A stretch of DNA of 64,000 bases from Phocaeicola coprophilus. Lineage in GTDB: Bacteria > Bacteroidota > Bacteroidia > Bacteroidales > Bacteroidaceae. Both the position numbers and the translations under genes were made by a program. The DNA lies in NCBI GenBank assembly GCA_016900015.1, contig JACJJM010000001.1:62001-126000 (forward strand), given 5' to 3'. The stretch's first letter is position 1. The number at the start of each line of letters is the position of its first letter. The notes below the pieces were generated by a model. It was not told the origin of the DNA, made no database searches, and worked only from the letters and a program-made list of their open reading frames with translations. Shown here one piece after another: positions 24,821 to 33,187 of the stretch.

Positions 24821-27292
24821 TTATTCAGCCTTGACAGTGATGTCGTAGGTCTTTGTCTGTCCCCATACATCCACTACGGATACTTTCACTTTGCAGTCTT
24901 GCGCGTTGACGATGACGGTATCATCTTTTCTCGAAATGGTCAAGTTGCCGTCTGCGCCGAATGTATTTCCGCTCAGCGAGAGATACTTCTTGGCGTTTTC
25001 TCCGTCCAAAGCCACTGTGTAAGATACCACACGGGCGTCTTTCTTATTGCCTGTGATGGCATATTCCTTGCCGGCCTGGTCTTTGAACAAGATGTCGCTC
25101 AGCTTCAAGGTCGCGTCAATACCGTTGGATACGGACAAGGCTTTGCCTTCATAAGCGATAGTTCCGTCATAGATTTGCGAACGGACTTCCACGGTGATTT
25201 CGTCGGTAGTCGCATCCAAGTTCGGGTTGCCGAACGGACGGTAGGTGACGGTCACTTTGTGTGCCTTGTTGACATCGGCATTGGAAATCTTTGCTTCGCT
25301 AGCACCCTCGTTGGAGAACCAGCTTCCTGTGGTGTGTCCATCAGAGAACATCACGTATGGCAGGTCAGTTGCTGCAAACTTGTAGAGCACATCCATGTCG
25401 TAATCGGAGTAGCCGTTGGTGGCGATAGTCGGATATACCTTGGCTGCATTGCCGTCGAAATAGGCACTTTCGCGAACGAAGGTGTAAGCGGTTGGTTTGC
25501 TGATATTTATATTAAACTCTAAAGTCTTTTCTTCAGAGCCATCTGCATTCGTCAACTTGATGACGGCCTTGTAAGATTCTGCAAATACCTTGGTCTCATT
25601 GAATGTCATCTGAGCAAACCAGTCATTATAACCATATCCATCCGGTTTAGATACGAAGGTTACTTTACCCAAAACATTTTCAAGGTCAGGTACGACTACA
25701 GGCATTCCGTCTACGTAAACTTCAGAATTAACAAATGAATATTCCGGAGTAACGGCTTGGCCGTTGTTTACAAAGCCATTCAGAACGTCTTTGCCGTCGA
25801 TGGCTACTTCTACGGTCTTCTTCTTCAAATCCCAATTCCAGTTGAAGTCGTCGAGTGTGATTTCACTTCCGGCAGTAGCCGTGATTTCCATTGCGACTGC
25901 ATTTTGCGAACCTTCAACGTCTTCAAACACTTCGCCATTCAGTGCCATGTAGTTCAGGCGTACATAGGTGACGGCAGTCGAGAAGCTCTTGCTGACGGTG
26001 ATGGTCTTGTTGGCGGCATTGATGCTTACGCCGTCTTTTGCAGCTTGTGCGGTAGAGGCTTTCGCGATGGCCAAATAGTAGTCGGCTGCTTCCCAAGTGT
26101 CGTAGTTGCGAAGAGCCAGCTTGAGGAACTCATCCCAAGTGTAAGTCTTGCCCACTTCGAGGTTGGCTTCTTGTAAGAAAGGAGTGGCCGTAGTGCCTGT
26201 GATTACGCCGATATTAACGTCATAGCGTGAGGCGATCACTGTGCTTTCATCGTTGATGGAGTTTGTTTGCAGTGAGTAAGCGGCTTTGTTATCCACCGTT
26301 ACACCTTCGGGAATGGTGAGAGAGAGGTTCCACAAGCCTTTGTTAGGTGTCTCTTTATCAGCTTCTGTAGCACGTGTAAGCGGTTTGGTGCTCATGTTTT
26401 GAGTAGCCTCAGACACTTCAAACTTGGTTTCTCCCTTGCTGTTGACTAAGGAGAATTTATAGAGGCTGGCGTCGGAATTCAGCGGGTTGACTTGAGCTAC
26501 GAGTTGAGCTTTGTTTGACACCAGGATTTCACCGTCTTCGTAAGTCTTTCCATTGAAAGTCACCTTCTTGCCTTGTTCATTCTTGCCCAAGGTTACATTT
26601 ACAGAGGGTTCGCTCAGTATGCCATTTTTAGCGTCGTAAGCATACACTTCCAGTGAAGTGATGTCTGCTGTCTTCGGCAGGATGACTTTGTGGAATTCCG
26701 TCGTGGCATTGCCTTCAGCATCGGCAACGACGATGTTCAGTTCCCAATAAGCTTCATATTCCACGACGTAAGAAGCTGTACCTACGGCTGAGCCTGCTTC
26801 CACGTATTTCTCGTTTTCAGCATCCCAGACCATCCATGTGCCGTTTTCGATATAGGGAGACTTGCCGTCTTCTCCGGCAGGACCTCTTTGGCCTTGAGTG
26901 CCTTCAGCGCAGATGCCGGTGTCTTCTTTCGAACCGTCGGGATTTACCTTAATCCAGTTCTTGGACACTTCGTCGATTTCCCAAGACGTACCGTTCTGTC
27001 CGGCTGCGCCAGTGTCGCCCGTAGCACCCTTCTCGCCGTCCTTGATTTCGAGGGTGCTTCCGTCAGAGAGAGTAAGCACGTAACCGTTGCCGGCCGTGTT
27101 TCTCTGAAAACTCGTCACCCATTTGCCCTCTTTAATCTGTTTTTGGAGTTCTGCGATGGATGTTTCCACTGCAGAGACTCTGTCTCTAAGAGTGTTGATG
27201 TCATCATCATAGTCCTTGCAAGACGACATCATTCCTGTTGATAGCAGCGCTGCACTAAACAGGAGTGCGTTCATAAACTTTTTGTTGTTCAT
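24821..27292 (-). CDS. DUF4988-type surface lipoprotein with collagen-like segment, inside invertible segment
   Basis: An 823-residue lipoprotein. The signal peptide ends in a lipobox with Cys25 (TGMMSSC), followed by acidic KDYDDD, a usual surface-export-type context. Residues 30-58 form a short coiled coil (INTLRDRVSAVETSIAELQK), then GNGYVLTLSDGSTLEIKDG, the DUF4988 pattern, and G-x-y collagen-like repeats at 86-100 and 131-142. The remaining 650 residues look like several beta-sandwich domains ending TKTYDITVKAE. No catalytic motif is recognised; an adhesin or surface-layer role is likely. It starts 5 bases after the regulator half, so the two form an operon that has no visible promoter in the present orientation. 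Confidence 0.85.
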   Translation of the reverse strand: MNNKKFMNALLFSAALLSTGMMSSCKDYDDDINTLRDRVSAVETSIAELQKQIKEGKWVTSFQRNTAGNGYVLTLSDGSTLEIKDGEKGATGDTGAAGQNGTSWEIDEVSKNWIKVNPDGSKEDTGICAEGTQGQRGPAGEDGKSPYIENGTWMVWDAENEKYVEAGSAVGTASYVVEYEAYWELNIVVADAEGNATTEFHKVILPKTADITSLEVYAYDAKNGILSEPSVNVTLGKNEQGKKVTFNGKTYEDGEILVSNKAQLVAQVNPLNSDASLYKFSLVNSKGETKFEVSEATQNMSTKPLTRATEADKETPNKGLWNLSLTIPEGVTVDNKAAYSLQTNSINDESTVIASRYDVNIGVITGTTATPFLQEANLEVGKTYTWDEFLKLALRNYDTWEAADYYLAIAKASTAQAAKDGVSINAANKTITVSKSFSTAVTYVRLNYMALNGEVFEDVEGSQNAVAMEITATAGSEITLDDFNWNWDLKKKTVEVAIDGKDVLNGFVNNGQAVTPEYSFVNSEVYVDGMPVVVPDLENVLGKVTFVSKPDGYGYNDWFAQMTFNETKVFAESYKAVIKLTNADGSEEKTLEFNINISKPTAYTFVRESAYFDGNAAKVYPTIATNGYSDYDMDVLYKFAATDLPYVMFSDGHTTGSWFSNEGASEAKISNADVNKAHKVTVTYRPFGNPNLDATTDEITVEVRSQIYDGTIAYEGKALSVSNGIDATLKLSDILFKDQAGKEYAITGNKKDARVVSYTVALDGENAKKYLSLSGNTFGADGNLTISRKDDTVIVNAQDCKVKVSVVDVWGQTKTYDITVKAE

Positions 27293-27297
27293 AATAG

Positions 27298-27604
27298 CTA
27301 AAACTTTAAATTTAAAGATTTTAAAATGTTATTATTGTCATTGCTGTTGATTCTCTCCGAGTCCTCCTTCCGAGTGGACAAGTATTGGTTCGGGGTCATC
27401 CCTTCACACCGCTTGAATGCGACGTAGAATGTGCTCTTGGAGGAGAAGCCGCAGATGTAGGGGATGTCTTTTAGCCGATAGATGCGTTTGTCGAGCATCA
27501 TTTTAGCATACTGCACTCGATACCAGTTGATTAGCGATTTCAAATTGCATCCGAAGTAGTCGTTCACGGCATTAGATAAGTAGGTAGTATTCGTGCCCAC
27601 TATT
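27298..27604 (-). pseudogene. C-terminal half of inversion-split AraC-type regulator
   Basis: From the repeat onward the minus strand reads IVGTNTTYLSNAVNDYFG, then CNLKSLINWYRVQYAKMMLD, then DIPYICGFSSKSTFYVAFKR and GMTPNQYLSTR. These are both helix-turn-helix units and the closing helix of an AraC-family DNA-binding domain. Upstream of the repeat on this strand the frame stays open to 27918 but passes through a REP-like element and shows no regulator homology, so it has no proper start here. Its N-terminal half lies at 24538-24727 on the other strand. In the ON orientation it would be followed 5 bases later by the lipoprotein gene. Confidence 0.82.
27591..27604 (-). repeat. Right inverted repeat / crossover site
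   Basis: TCGTGCCCACTATT, the exact reverse complement of 24714-24727. The flanking palindromic arm of the left site is only partly kept here (AATACT in place of ACTATT on the minus strand). Confidence 0.85.
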
Positions 27605-28192
27605 TTGGACTTTTTTGTAATGCGCTTGTTGACAGTGCGATAGCTGGATTTTGAAAGAATGGCAGGTGACCATGAGGTGACGAGAGTTGGTCGAGTTTTG
27701 TAAATCTGGGACTTTTTTGGGGCGAGAAAGCGGGTCTCCGGTACGAAGTGCGGAGTTGCCGCTTCGGGAGTGAAAGGGCAGACGGGTTCTTGCCGGTCCG
27801 ACCACGGGATAGAGGGTAGCCGGGGACGGAAAGGAGGGTAGCCGACCACGGAAAGGAAGGCGTGGTCGGCTACCCTTAATAGGGCTTGAAGGGGGCTTCC
27901 TGAGGCGTGTTCCGGCATCTTTATTTCGTTAAGAAAAAGTTCAACAGAAAAGCGATGAGGAATGACTCTTGCCGGTTACAGTGTAGAGGCATGCCGGCCG
28001 GTGTGGCATGAATCCGCCCGGGGCTGCTGGTGATGTGTGCGAGCCTTCGTCCTTGCTGGAGGAGGCAGCCGCGCCCGTGACATGGCCACGGGTGCGTTCA
28101 TGGCGGTCTTCCGCCTGCGGGCGTGCCGTGACAGCATAGGCAGGGTGTTCTTCTGTTTGAAGCAGATGGCGCGTGGCGTGCGGAGTCCCTGA
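27605..28192. other. Intergenic region between invertible segment and recombinase
   Basis: No credible gene. It contains REP-like copy d (27796-27883). No TAnnTTTG box facing the lipoprotein operon was found next to the right repeat, which supports the idea that the present orientation is silent. The rest is GC-rich and unassigned. Confidence 0.5.
27796..27883. repeat. REP-like palindromic element, copy d
   Basis: GTCCGACCACGGGATAGAGG, then GGGACGGAAAGGAGGGTAGC and CCGACCACGGAAAGGAAGG, facing CGTGGTCGGCTACCC. It lies 0.2 kb outside the right crossover site. Confidence 0.8.
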
Positions 28193-29362
28193 TTAGTTGT
28201 CTGCGCTGCTCCAGGAATCTGTGTCTGAAAAGTAGTTTCCGGAGGCAGTCCGTTCTTGCCTGAGGACGGCTTGCCGGTCGAACTCGACAGGCAAGGGAGG
28301 CAGGCTGTCGACGGCCTTGCGCTTGAGTTCGTCGACGATGTGGACATACTTTTCCGTGTGTCGGATGGTGGAGTGTCCGGCAAGTTCTGACGCAGTCTTG
28401 ATGTTGGCGCCGCCGAGCAGCAGGTTGGTGACGAACGAATGGCGTGCGCAGTGGAACGTGATGTGTTTGCCGATGCCTGCCCGGTCGACCCATGCCATGA
28501 GCATGCGCCGGGAGTAGGAGTATGAGGGGAGGGCAAACACATGGCCGTCGGGCGTGGGTGAGAAGGCGTGGAGAAGTGTCAGGGCCGAGTCGTTGAGTGC
28601 CAGGTGGAGCACAGCCTTGCTGGAGTGTTGCTCGACTTTCCGCTGCACGATGTGGAGCATGCGGTTGGGCAGGTCGACGGCGTCGACGTGGAGCGAGGTG
28701 ACGTCACACCAGCGCAGGCCCGTGTTGCAGGCGAAGAGGAAGGCCCGTTTCACTTCGTGGTCGGGGCAGAGCGTGGCGGCCAGGCGTGCGATTTCGTCGG
28801 CGTTGAGGATGGCTTTGGTAAATTCGTTTTGCGTCACCACGCGGACGTTTCGTGCCGGGTTGGCCGGCAACAGGTGGCGTTCGACGCCGTAGTCCAGGCA
28901 TTGCTTGAACTTGTTGAAATATCCGGCCGGCGTATGTCCCGAGAGCCGTCTCTTCAGGAATTCGTAGAACTGGGAGCAGAAAGGGCGGTTGAGCTGCCAG
29001 CTGTAGAGGGGACGGCCTTCGACAAACAGCCGCAGGTAGTTGCTTGAAGCCTTCACCATCTTGATGTCCTTTCCCTGATATTGTTCGATGAATTCCTGGA
29101 AGATGTCGAGCCAGTTGACGCCGGCGCTTCGTTGGGATGATTTGACGTTGTTGCGGTTGGCGAGGAAGTCCAGCTCGCGTTTGTTGCGTATGGCCATCGC
29201 CATTTTCATCTTTTCCCGGTTCATGCGCCGGGTGGCAGCGTCGACGGGCGGTTCGAGCATGATGTGCAGCGATTCGCGCCAACGTTTGTGCTCGAAACAA
29301 AAACTCAAGTAGAGCGCGAAGCGCCCGTTTTCCCTTTTCTTTTTTTCTATAGTTATTCCCAT
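28193..29362 (-). CDS. Tyrosine recombinase (phage integrase family), probable invertase
   Basis: A 389-residue recombinase with an Arm-type N-terminus, a SAM-like core-binding domain (about residues 85-170) and a complete catalytic domain: Arg217 (TGLRWCDV), Lys242 (VQRKVEQ), His304 and Arg307 (FHCARHSF), His330 (LAGHSTIRHTEK) and Tyr339. The layout is that of Bacteroidales integrases, some of which invert nearby surface-structure loci, others of which move conjugative elements. No mobile-element genes are beside it, and the right repeat of a 2.9 kb invertible segment is 0.6 kb downstream, so an invertase role is the best guess. It ends with a 30-residue tail after the catalytic tyrosine domain. 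Confidence 0.9.
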   Translation of the reverse strand: MGITIEKKKRENGRFALYLSFCFEHKRWRESLHIMLEPPVDAATRRMNREKMKMAMAIRNKRELDFLANRNNVKSSQRSAGVNWLDIFQEFIEQYQGKDIKMVKASSNYLRLFVEGRPLYSWQLNRPFCSQFYEFLKRRLSGHTPAGYFNKFKQCLDYGVERHLLPANPARNVRVVTQNEFTKAILNADEIARLAATLCPDHEVKRAFLFACNTGLRWCDVTSLHVDAVDLPNRMLHIVQRKVEQHSSKAVLHLALNDSALTLLHAFSPTPDGHVFALPSYSYSRRMLMAWVDRAGIGKHITFHCARHSFVTNLLLGGANIKTASELAGHSTIRHTEKYVHIVDELKRKAVDSLPPLPVEFDRQAVLRQERTASGNYFSDTDSWSSADN

Positions 29363-29580
29363 AATGACATTAAGAATTTAGTTTTGTTAAAAAACAGAAG
29401 CAGACAGTCACGACACATTGGCTGTAAGAATTTCCTCTTCTCCGATTCACACATTCTCCCTCGAAGGGGCATCATCCGCCGGGCTTCTTCCGCAGGCAGC
29501 CGTCAGCCCGTGCGCGTATTTTTTGGCTGCGGCCGTCAGAATTGCCCTTTCAGGAGTTCACGCCATTACAAAAGTAATCG

Positions 29581-29588
29581 TACCTTTG
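29581..29588 (+). promoter_or_regulatory. -7 box of the toxin module
   Basis: TACCTTTG matches TAnnTTTG. Transcription would begin near 29595, before the ATG at 29628. A convincing -33 box is not seen. Confidence 0.45.
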
Positions 29589-29627
29589 CAGAAATGAAAC
29601 TTGAAACAGAAGAGGATTAAAGTATAT

Positions 29628-29837
29628 ATGACTACGGAAGAACTGAATGGTTATCGTCTGACGAGTTTGGAAGAGCCGACTGACGAGATGCTGGAGGCCA
29701 TCATGAAGGAGGCCTGTGAGGAAGCGAAGCGGACAAACCGTGAAGCGGACGAACGCCGCAGGGAACACCTGAAGCTGCTTATGGCAGAAAGCCGCCGCAT
29801 GTGGCAAGAACGGATAAATCGTGTGCACCAGATATGA
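29628..29837 (+). CDS. Small protein upstream of zeta toxin, putative antitoxin
   Basis: A 69-residue, strongly charged helical protein (MTTEELNGYRLTSLEEPTDE, then MLEAIMKEACEEAKRTNREA). Its stop overlaps the start of the zeta-toxin gene (ATGA), the layout of toxin-antitoxin pairs. I do not recognise its family; it is shorter than classical epsilon antitoxin. A TTG start at 29601 would add nine residues. The assignment as antitoxin rests only on position, size and charge. Confidence 0.7.
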   Translation: MTTEELNGYRLTSLEEPTDEMLEAIMKEACEEAKRTNREADERRREHLKLLMAESRRMWQERINRVHQI

Positions 29838-30454
29838 AAAAAGATGCGACTCATCGTCCTGTGCTGATTGTGATTGCCGGACCGAATGGTTCGGGGAAAA
29901 CGACCGTCACATCCAAAGTCCTTCATCATGAATGGATGGAGGATGCTTTATATATCAATCCGGACATGGTGGCACAGGAACAGTTTGGTGATTGGAATTC
30001 ACGTGACGCAGTGATGAAGGCTGTGAAATATTGCGAAGAATTGAGAGAAACATGTCTTCGGGAAAGGAGAAGCCTTATATTTGAGACTGTGTTGTCGGCG
30101 GGTGACAAGGTGGATTACATTTTGCGGGCTCATGAAGCGGGTTTTTTTATTCGTTTCTTTTTTGTGTGTACGGAAAGTCCGGCCATCAATGCTTCTCGTG
30201 TGGCACGCCGGGTAATGAAGGGAGGTCATGATGTCCCTATTTCTAAGATTGTTTCACGCTATGACAAGTCCTTGGTCAATGGAAGCATAGTCAGTGGATT
30301 TGTAGACAGGACATACGTTTACGATAATTCCACGGATGAAGCCGAAGCACGTTTATTGTTTCGTTTGACAGAAGGCCGTTTGGTCAAGCAGTATACTCTG
30401 GACTTACCGGAATGGGCACAGTTGTTGTATCCCGGGAATAGTGAGTCGTTTTAG
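29834..30454 (+). CDS. Zeta toxin family P-loop kinase
   Basis: A 206-residue protein with Walker [10 protein letters not shown] at residues 16-24, YINPDMVAQ near 39-47 (zeta-type substrate-binding Asp) and [10 protein letters not shown] near 130, as in zeta-like kinases; it ends with a short tail. Zeta toxins phosphorylate UDP-N-acetylglucosamine and block cell-wall synthesis; some related family members have other substrates. It begins within the stop of the small upstream gene, indicating a two-gene module. ruvB starts 25 bases later and may be cotranscribed. Confidence 0.87.
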   Translation: MKKDATHRPVLIVIAGPNGSGKTTVTSKVLHHEWMEDALYINPDMVAQEQFGDWNSRDAVMKAVKYCEELRETCLRERRSLIFETVLSAGDKVDYILRAHEAGFFIRFFFVCTESPAINASRVARRVMKGGHDVPISKIVSRYDKSLVNGSIVSGFVDRTYVYDNSTDEAEARLLFRLTEGRLVKQYTLDLPEWAQLLYPGNSESF

Positions 30455-30479
30455 TGTTGGCTTTTATTTGGAAAACATT

Positions 30480-31505
30480 ATGGAAGAAAACTTCGACATA
30501 CGCAGTCAGCAGTATGACAAGCGGGAGCGCGACTTTGAAAATGCGCTCCGCCCCTTGCAGTTCAGTGACTTCAGCGGGCAGGACAAGGTGGTCGACAACC
30601 TGCAGGTGTTCGTCAAGGCGGCACGCCTGCGCGGCGAACCGCTCGACCACACATTGCTCCACGGCCCTCCCGGACTGGGAAAGACCACGTTGAGCAACAT
30701 CATTGCCAATGAGTTGGGCGTGGGCTTCAAGGTCACCTCCGGCCCTGTGCTCGACAAACCGGGCGACCTGGCCGGGTTGCTCACTTCGCTTGAGCCGAAC
30801 GATGTCCTGTTCATCGACGAGATACACCGCCTCTCGCCGCTAGTGGAGGAATATCTCTATTCGGCGATGGAGGACTACCGCATCGACATCATGATAGACA
30901 AAGGCCCGTCGGCCCGCAGCATCCAGCTCGAACTGAATCCGTTTACCCTCGTGGGCGCCACCACGCGCAGCGGACTGCTCACAGCTCCTCTCCGCGCCCG
31001 CTTCGGCATCAACCTCCACCTGGAGTATTACGACGACGACATCATCCGCCGCATCATCCTGCGTTCGGCGCGTATCTTGCACGTGCCTTGCGACGAGGAG
31101 GCAGCTGCTGAGATTGCTTCGCGCAGCCGGGGTACGCCGCGTATCGCCAACGCCTTGCTGCGCCGCGTGCGCGACTTCGCGCAAGTGAAAGGCTCGGGGC
31201 GCATCGACACGGAGATAGCCCGCTTCGCCCTTGAGGCACTTAATATCGACCGTTACGGGCTGGATGAGATAGACAACAAGATTCTGGGCACCATTATCGA
31301 CAAGTTTGGCGGAGGTCCTGTCGGACTGACCACCATCGCCACTGCGCTGGGTGAAGACCCCGGCACGCTGGAGGAGGTCTACGAACCGTTTCTCATCAAG
31401 GAAGGCTTTATCAAGCGCACGCCCCGTGGTCGCGAAGTGACCGACCTCGCTTACAAGCATCTGGGGCGTAACCGTTACCAGGCGGGACGGACGTTGTTCG
31501 ACTAA
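30480..31505 (+). CDS. ruvB: Holliday junction branch migration helicase RuvB
   Basis: A 341-residue AAA+ helicase: Walker [10 protein letters not shown] at residues 62-70, Walker B FIDEIHRL near 113-120, [19 protein letters not shown] near 160-178 (arginine finger and sensor region), and the C-terminal winged helix with [15 protein letters not shown]. RuvB drives branch migration with RuvA at Holliday junctions. Start set at 30480 ([10 protein letters not shown]), as in other Bacteroidales; the 13 residues encoded before it overlap the toxin gene end and are not conserved. Confidence 0.98.
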   Translation: MEENFDIRSQQYDKRERDFENALRPLQFSDFSGQDKVVDNLQVFVKAARLRGEPLDHTLLHGPPGLGKTTLSNIIANELGVGFKVTSGPVLDKPGDLAGLLTSLEPNDVLFIDEIHRLSPLVEEYLYSAMEDYRIDIMIDKGPSARSIQLELNPFTLVGATTRSGLLTAPLRARFGINLHLEYYDDDIIRRIILRSARILHVPCDEEAAAEIASRSRGTPRIANALLRRVRDFAQVKGSGRIDTEIARFALEALNIDRYGLDEIDNKILGTIIDKFGGGPVGLTTIATALGEDPGTLEEVYEPFLIKEGFIKRTPRGREVTDLAYKHLGRNRYQAGRTLFD

Positions 31506-31511
31506 GATGCG

Positions 31512-31638
31512 AGCCCCTCCCAAACCCTCCCCCGAAGGGAGGGCTGAAGGCTTGAATAACTTGAATAAACAAAGTATAATCTAATTTTAATTTGCTCCGT
31601 ATGAATCCCTCCCTTTGAGGGAGGGATTGGGTGGGGCT
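31512..31638. repeat. Inverted repeat of CCTCCC/GGGAGGG elements
   Basis: AGCCCCTCCCAAACCCTCCC (31512-31531) faces GGGAGGGATTGGGTGGGGCT (31619-31638) with two mismatches, and each arm has an own small hairpin (CCCTCCCCCGAAGGGAGGG; CCCTCCCTTTGAGGGAGGG). It lies between ruvB and the flippase gene and could form a structured leader in the flippase mRNA. Confidence 0.7.
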
Positions 31639-31644
31639 TCTGCT

Positions 31645-33138
31645 ATGGAACTCAAATCACTGGCCAAGGATACGGCCATCTACGGGCTAAGCAGCATTGT
31701 CGGTCGTTTTCTGAACTATCTGCTCGTGCCTCTTTATACGAATGTCATCCCTGCCTCGACCGGCGGATATGGCATCGTGTCGAACGTCTATGCCTTCACG
31801 GCACTGATGCTCGTGTTTCTCACCTTCGGCATGGAGACGGGCTTCTTCCGCTTCGCCAACAAGCAGGATGAGGACCCGCGCCGCGTGTATGCCAATTCGC
31901 TCCTCTTCGTGGGAGGATTGTCGCTCCTCTTCGTACTTGTCTGTCTCTCATGCCTGCACCCGTTGGCCGGCGTGCTTGGTTATGCCGGACATTCCGACTT
32001 TGTGGGCATGATGGTGCTTGTCGTCGCGCTTGATTCGTTCCAATGCATCCCGTTTGCTTATTTGCGCTATAAGAAACGGCCCATCAAGTTTGCCGCCATC
32101 AAGCTCTTTTCCATCGTGGGCAACATCGCGCTCAATCTGTTTTTCCTTCTCCTCTGCCCCTGGCTGATGCGGGTGGCACCCGGGACGGTCGACTGGTTCT
32201 ACGACCCGGACTACGTGGTGGGCTACATCTTCCTGAGCAATCTTATCTGCTCGGCCGTGCAGATGTTTTTCTTCATTCCCGAGCTGCGTGGCTTCTCCTA
32301 CCGTGTGGATTGGGGCCTCATCCGCCGTATGGTGTCCTACAGTTTCCCGTTGCTTGTGCTGGGCGTGGTGGGCATACTCAACATGACGGTCGACAAGATG
32401 ATATTCCCCTTCCTCTATGAGGACCGCCGCGAGGGCATGGAACAACTGGGCATCTACAGCGCGACGAGCAAGGTGGCGATGGTCATGGCTATGTTCACCC
32501 AGGCTTTCCGCTATGCCTACGAACCCTTTGTCTTCGGCAAGAGCCGCGACAAGGACAGCCGGCAGACCTATGCACAGGCCATGAAATACTTCTTCATCTT
32601 CGCCCTGCTGGCTTTCCTGACCGTGATGTTCTACATGGACATCCTGCGCTACCTCGTCGCCCGTGACTACTGGGAAGGGCTTTCGGTGGTGGCCATCGTC
32701 ATGCTGGCCGAAATCTTGAAAGGCATCTACATGAACCTTTCCTTCTGGTACAAGCTCATCGACGAGACACGTTGGGGAGCTTATTTCTCCATCATCGGCT
32801 GCGTGGTCATCGTCGCGCTGAACGTCTGGCTTGTGCCGCGCTACGGCTACCTGGCCTCAGCATGGGCATCCGTGGCGGGCTATGGCGTCATCACGCTCCT
32901 CTCCTACTTCATCGGGCAGCGCAAGTATCCCATACGCTACGACGTGCGCGGCATGGCCGTTTATCTCCTGCTGGCGGGCGTGCTCTATGCCGCATCCGTG
33001 GGCATCGGGCAGGCAGGATTGCCTGTCGCCGTCCGCCTCTTGCTCAATACGGTGCTGTTACTGCTGTTTGTGGCCTATCTCGTGAAGAAAGACCTCCCGC
33101 TGAAGCAGTTGCCATACGTGGGCCGTTTCTTCAAATAA
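31645..33138 (+). CDS. Polysaccharide flippase / oligosaccharide exporter (MOP superfamily)
   Basis: A 497-residue protein with about fourteen membrane segments. The start MELKSLAKDTAIYGLSSIVG and RFLNYLLVPLYTNVIP are typical of Wzx-like and related exporters in Bacteroidales. It would move lipid-linked saccharides across the inner membrane. No glycosyltransferase cluster is beside it; ruvB is upstream and an S46 peptidase downstream, so its substrate cannot be deduced. Start at 31645; the upstream ATG at 31615 lies in the inverted repeat. Confidence 0.88.
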   Translation: MELKSLAKDTAIYGLSSIVGRFLNYLLVPLYTNVIPASTGGYGIVSNVYAFTALMLVFLTFGMETGFFRFANKQDEDPRRVYANSLLFVGGLSLLFVLVCLSCLHPLAGVLGYAGHSDFVGMMVLVVALDSFQCIPFAYLRYKKRPIKFAAIKLFSIVGNIALNLFFLLLCPWLMRVAPGTVDWFYDPDYVVGYIFLSNLICSAVQMFFFIPELRGFSYRVDWGLIRRMVSYSFPLLVLGVVGILNMTVDKMIFPFLYEDRREGMEQLGIYSATSKVAMVMAMFTQAFRYAYEPFVFGKSRDKDSRQTYAQAMKYFFIFALLAFLTVMFYMDILRYLVARDYWEGLSVVAIVMLAEILKGIYMNLSFWYKLIDETRWGAYFSIIGCVVIVALNVWLVPRYGYLASAWASVAGYGVITLLSYFIGQRKYPIRYDVRGMAVYLLLAGVLYAASVGIGQAGLPVAVRLLLNTVLLLLFVAYLVKKDLPLKQLPYVGRFFK

Positions 33139-33187
33139 AGAAAAGAATACGCATCATTTCATAATCTATAACTTAAAACCAAAGACA

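Larger units (their letters stand above)
24714..27604. mobile_element. Invertible DNA segment (2.9 kb) carrying regulator C-half and surface lipoprotein
   Basis: The segment is bounded by perfect 14-bp inverted repeats AATAGTGGGCACGA (24714-24727) and TCGTGCCCACTATT (27591-27604). It holds, on the minus strand, the C-terminal half of an AraC-type regulator, then a DUF4988 lipoprotein gene 5 bp later, then a terminator. On inversion a position x becomes 52318 - x: the regulator would occupy 24538-25020 (483 bases, 161 codons with stop, exactly in frame) and the lipoprotein 25026-27497, both downstream of the fixed promoter. The present orientation separates promoter and operon. A tyrosine recombinase at 28193-29362 is the obvious candidate invertase. 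Confidence 0.82.

Noticed and set aside
27605-27918. N-terminal extension of the regulator half up to 27918
   Set aside because: The extension runs through a REP-like element and lacks regulator features; the true N-half is at 24538-24727 on the other strand.
27976-28542. A 188-residue frame overlapping the recombinase
   Set aside because: Low-complexity, Ser/Thr/Arg-rich translation of the recombinase in another frame.
28193-29362. Recombinase as sign of an integrated phage or conjugative element
   Set aside because: No structural, transfer or relaxase genes and no tRNA attachment site are nearby.
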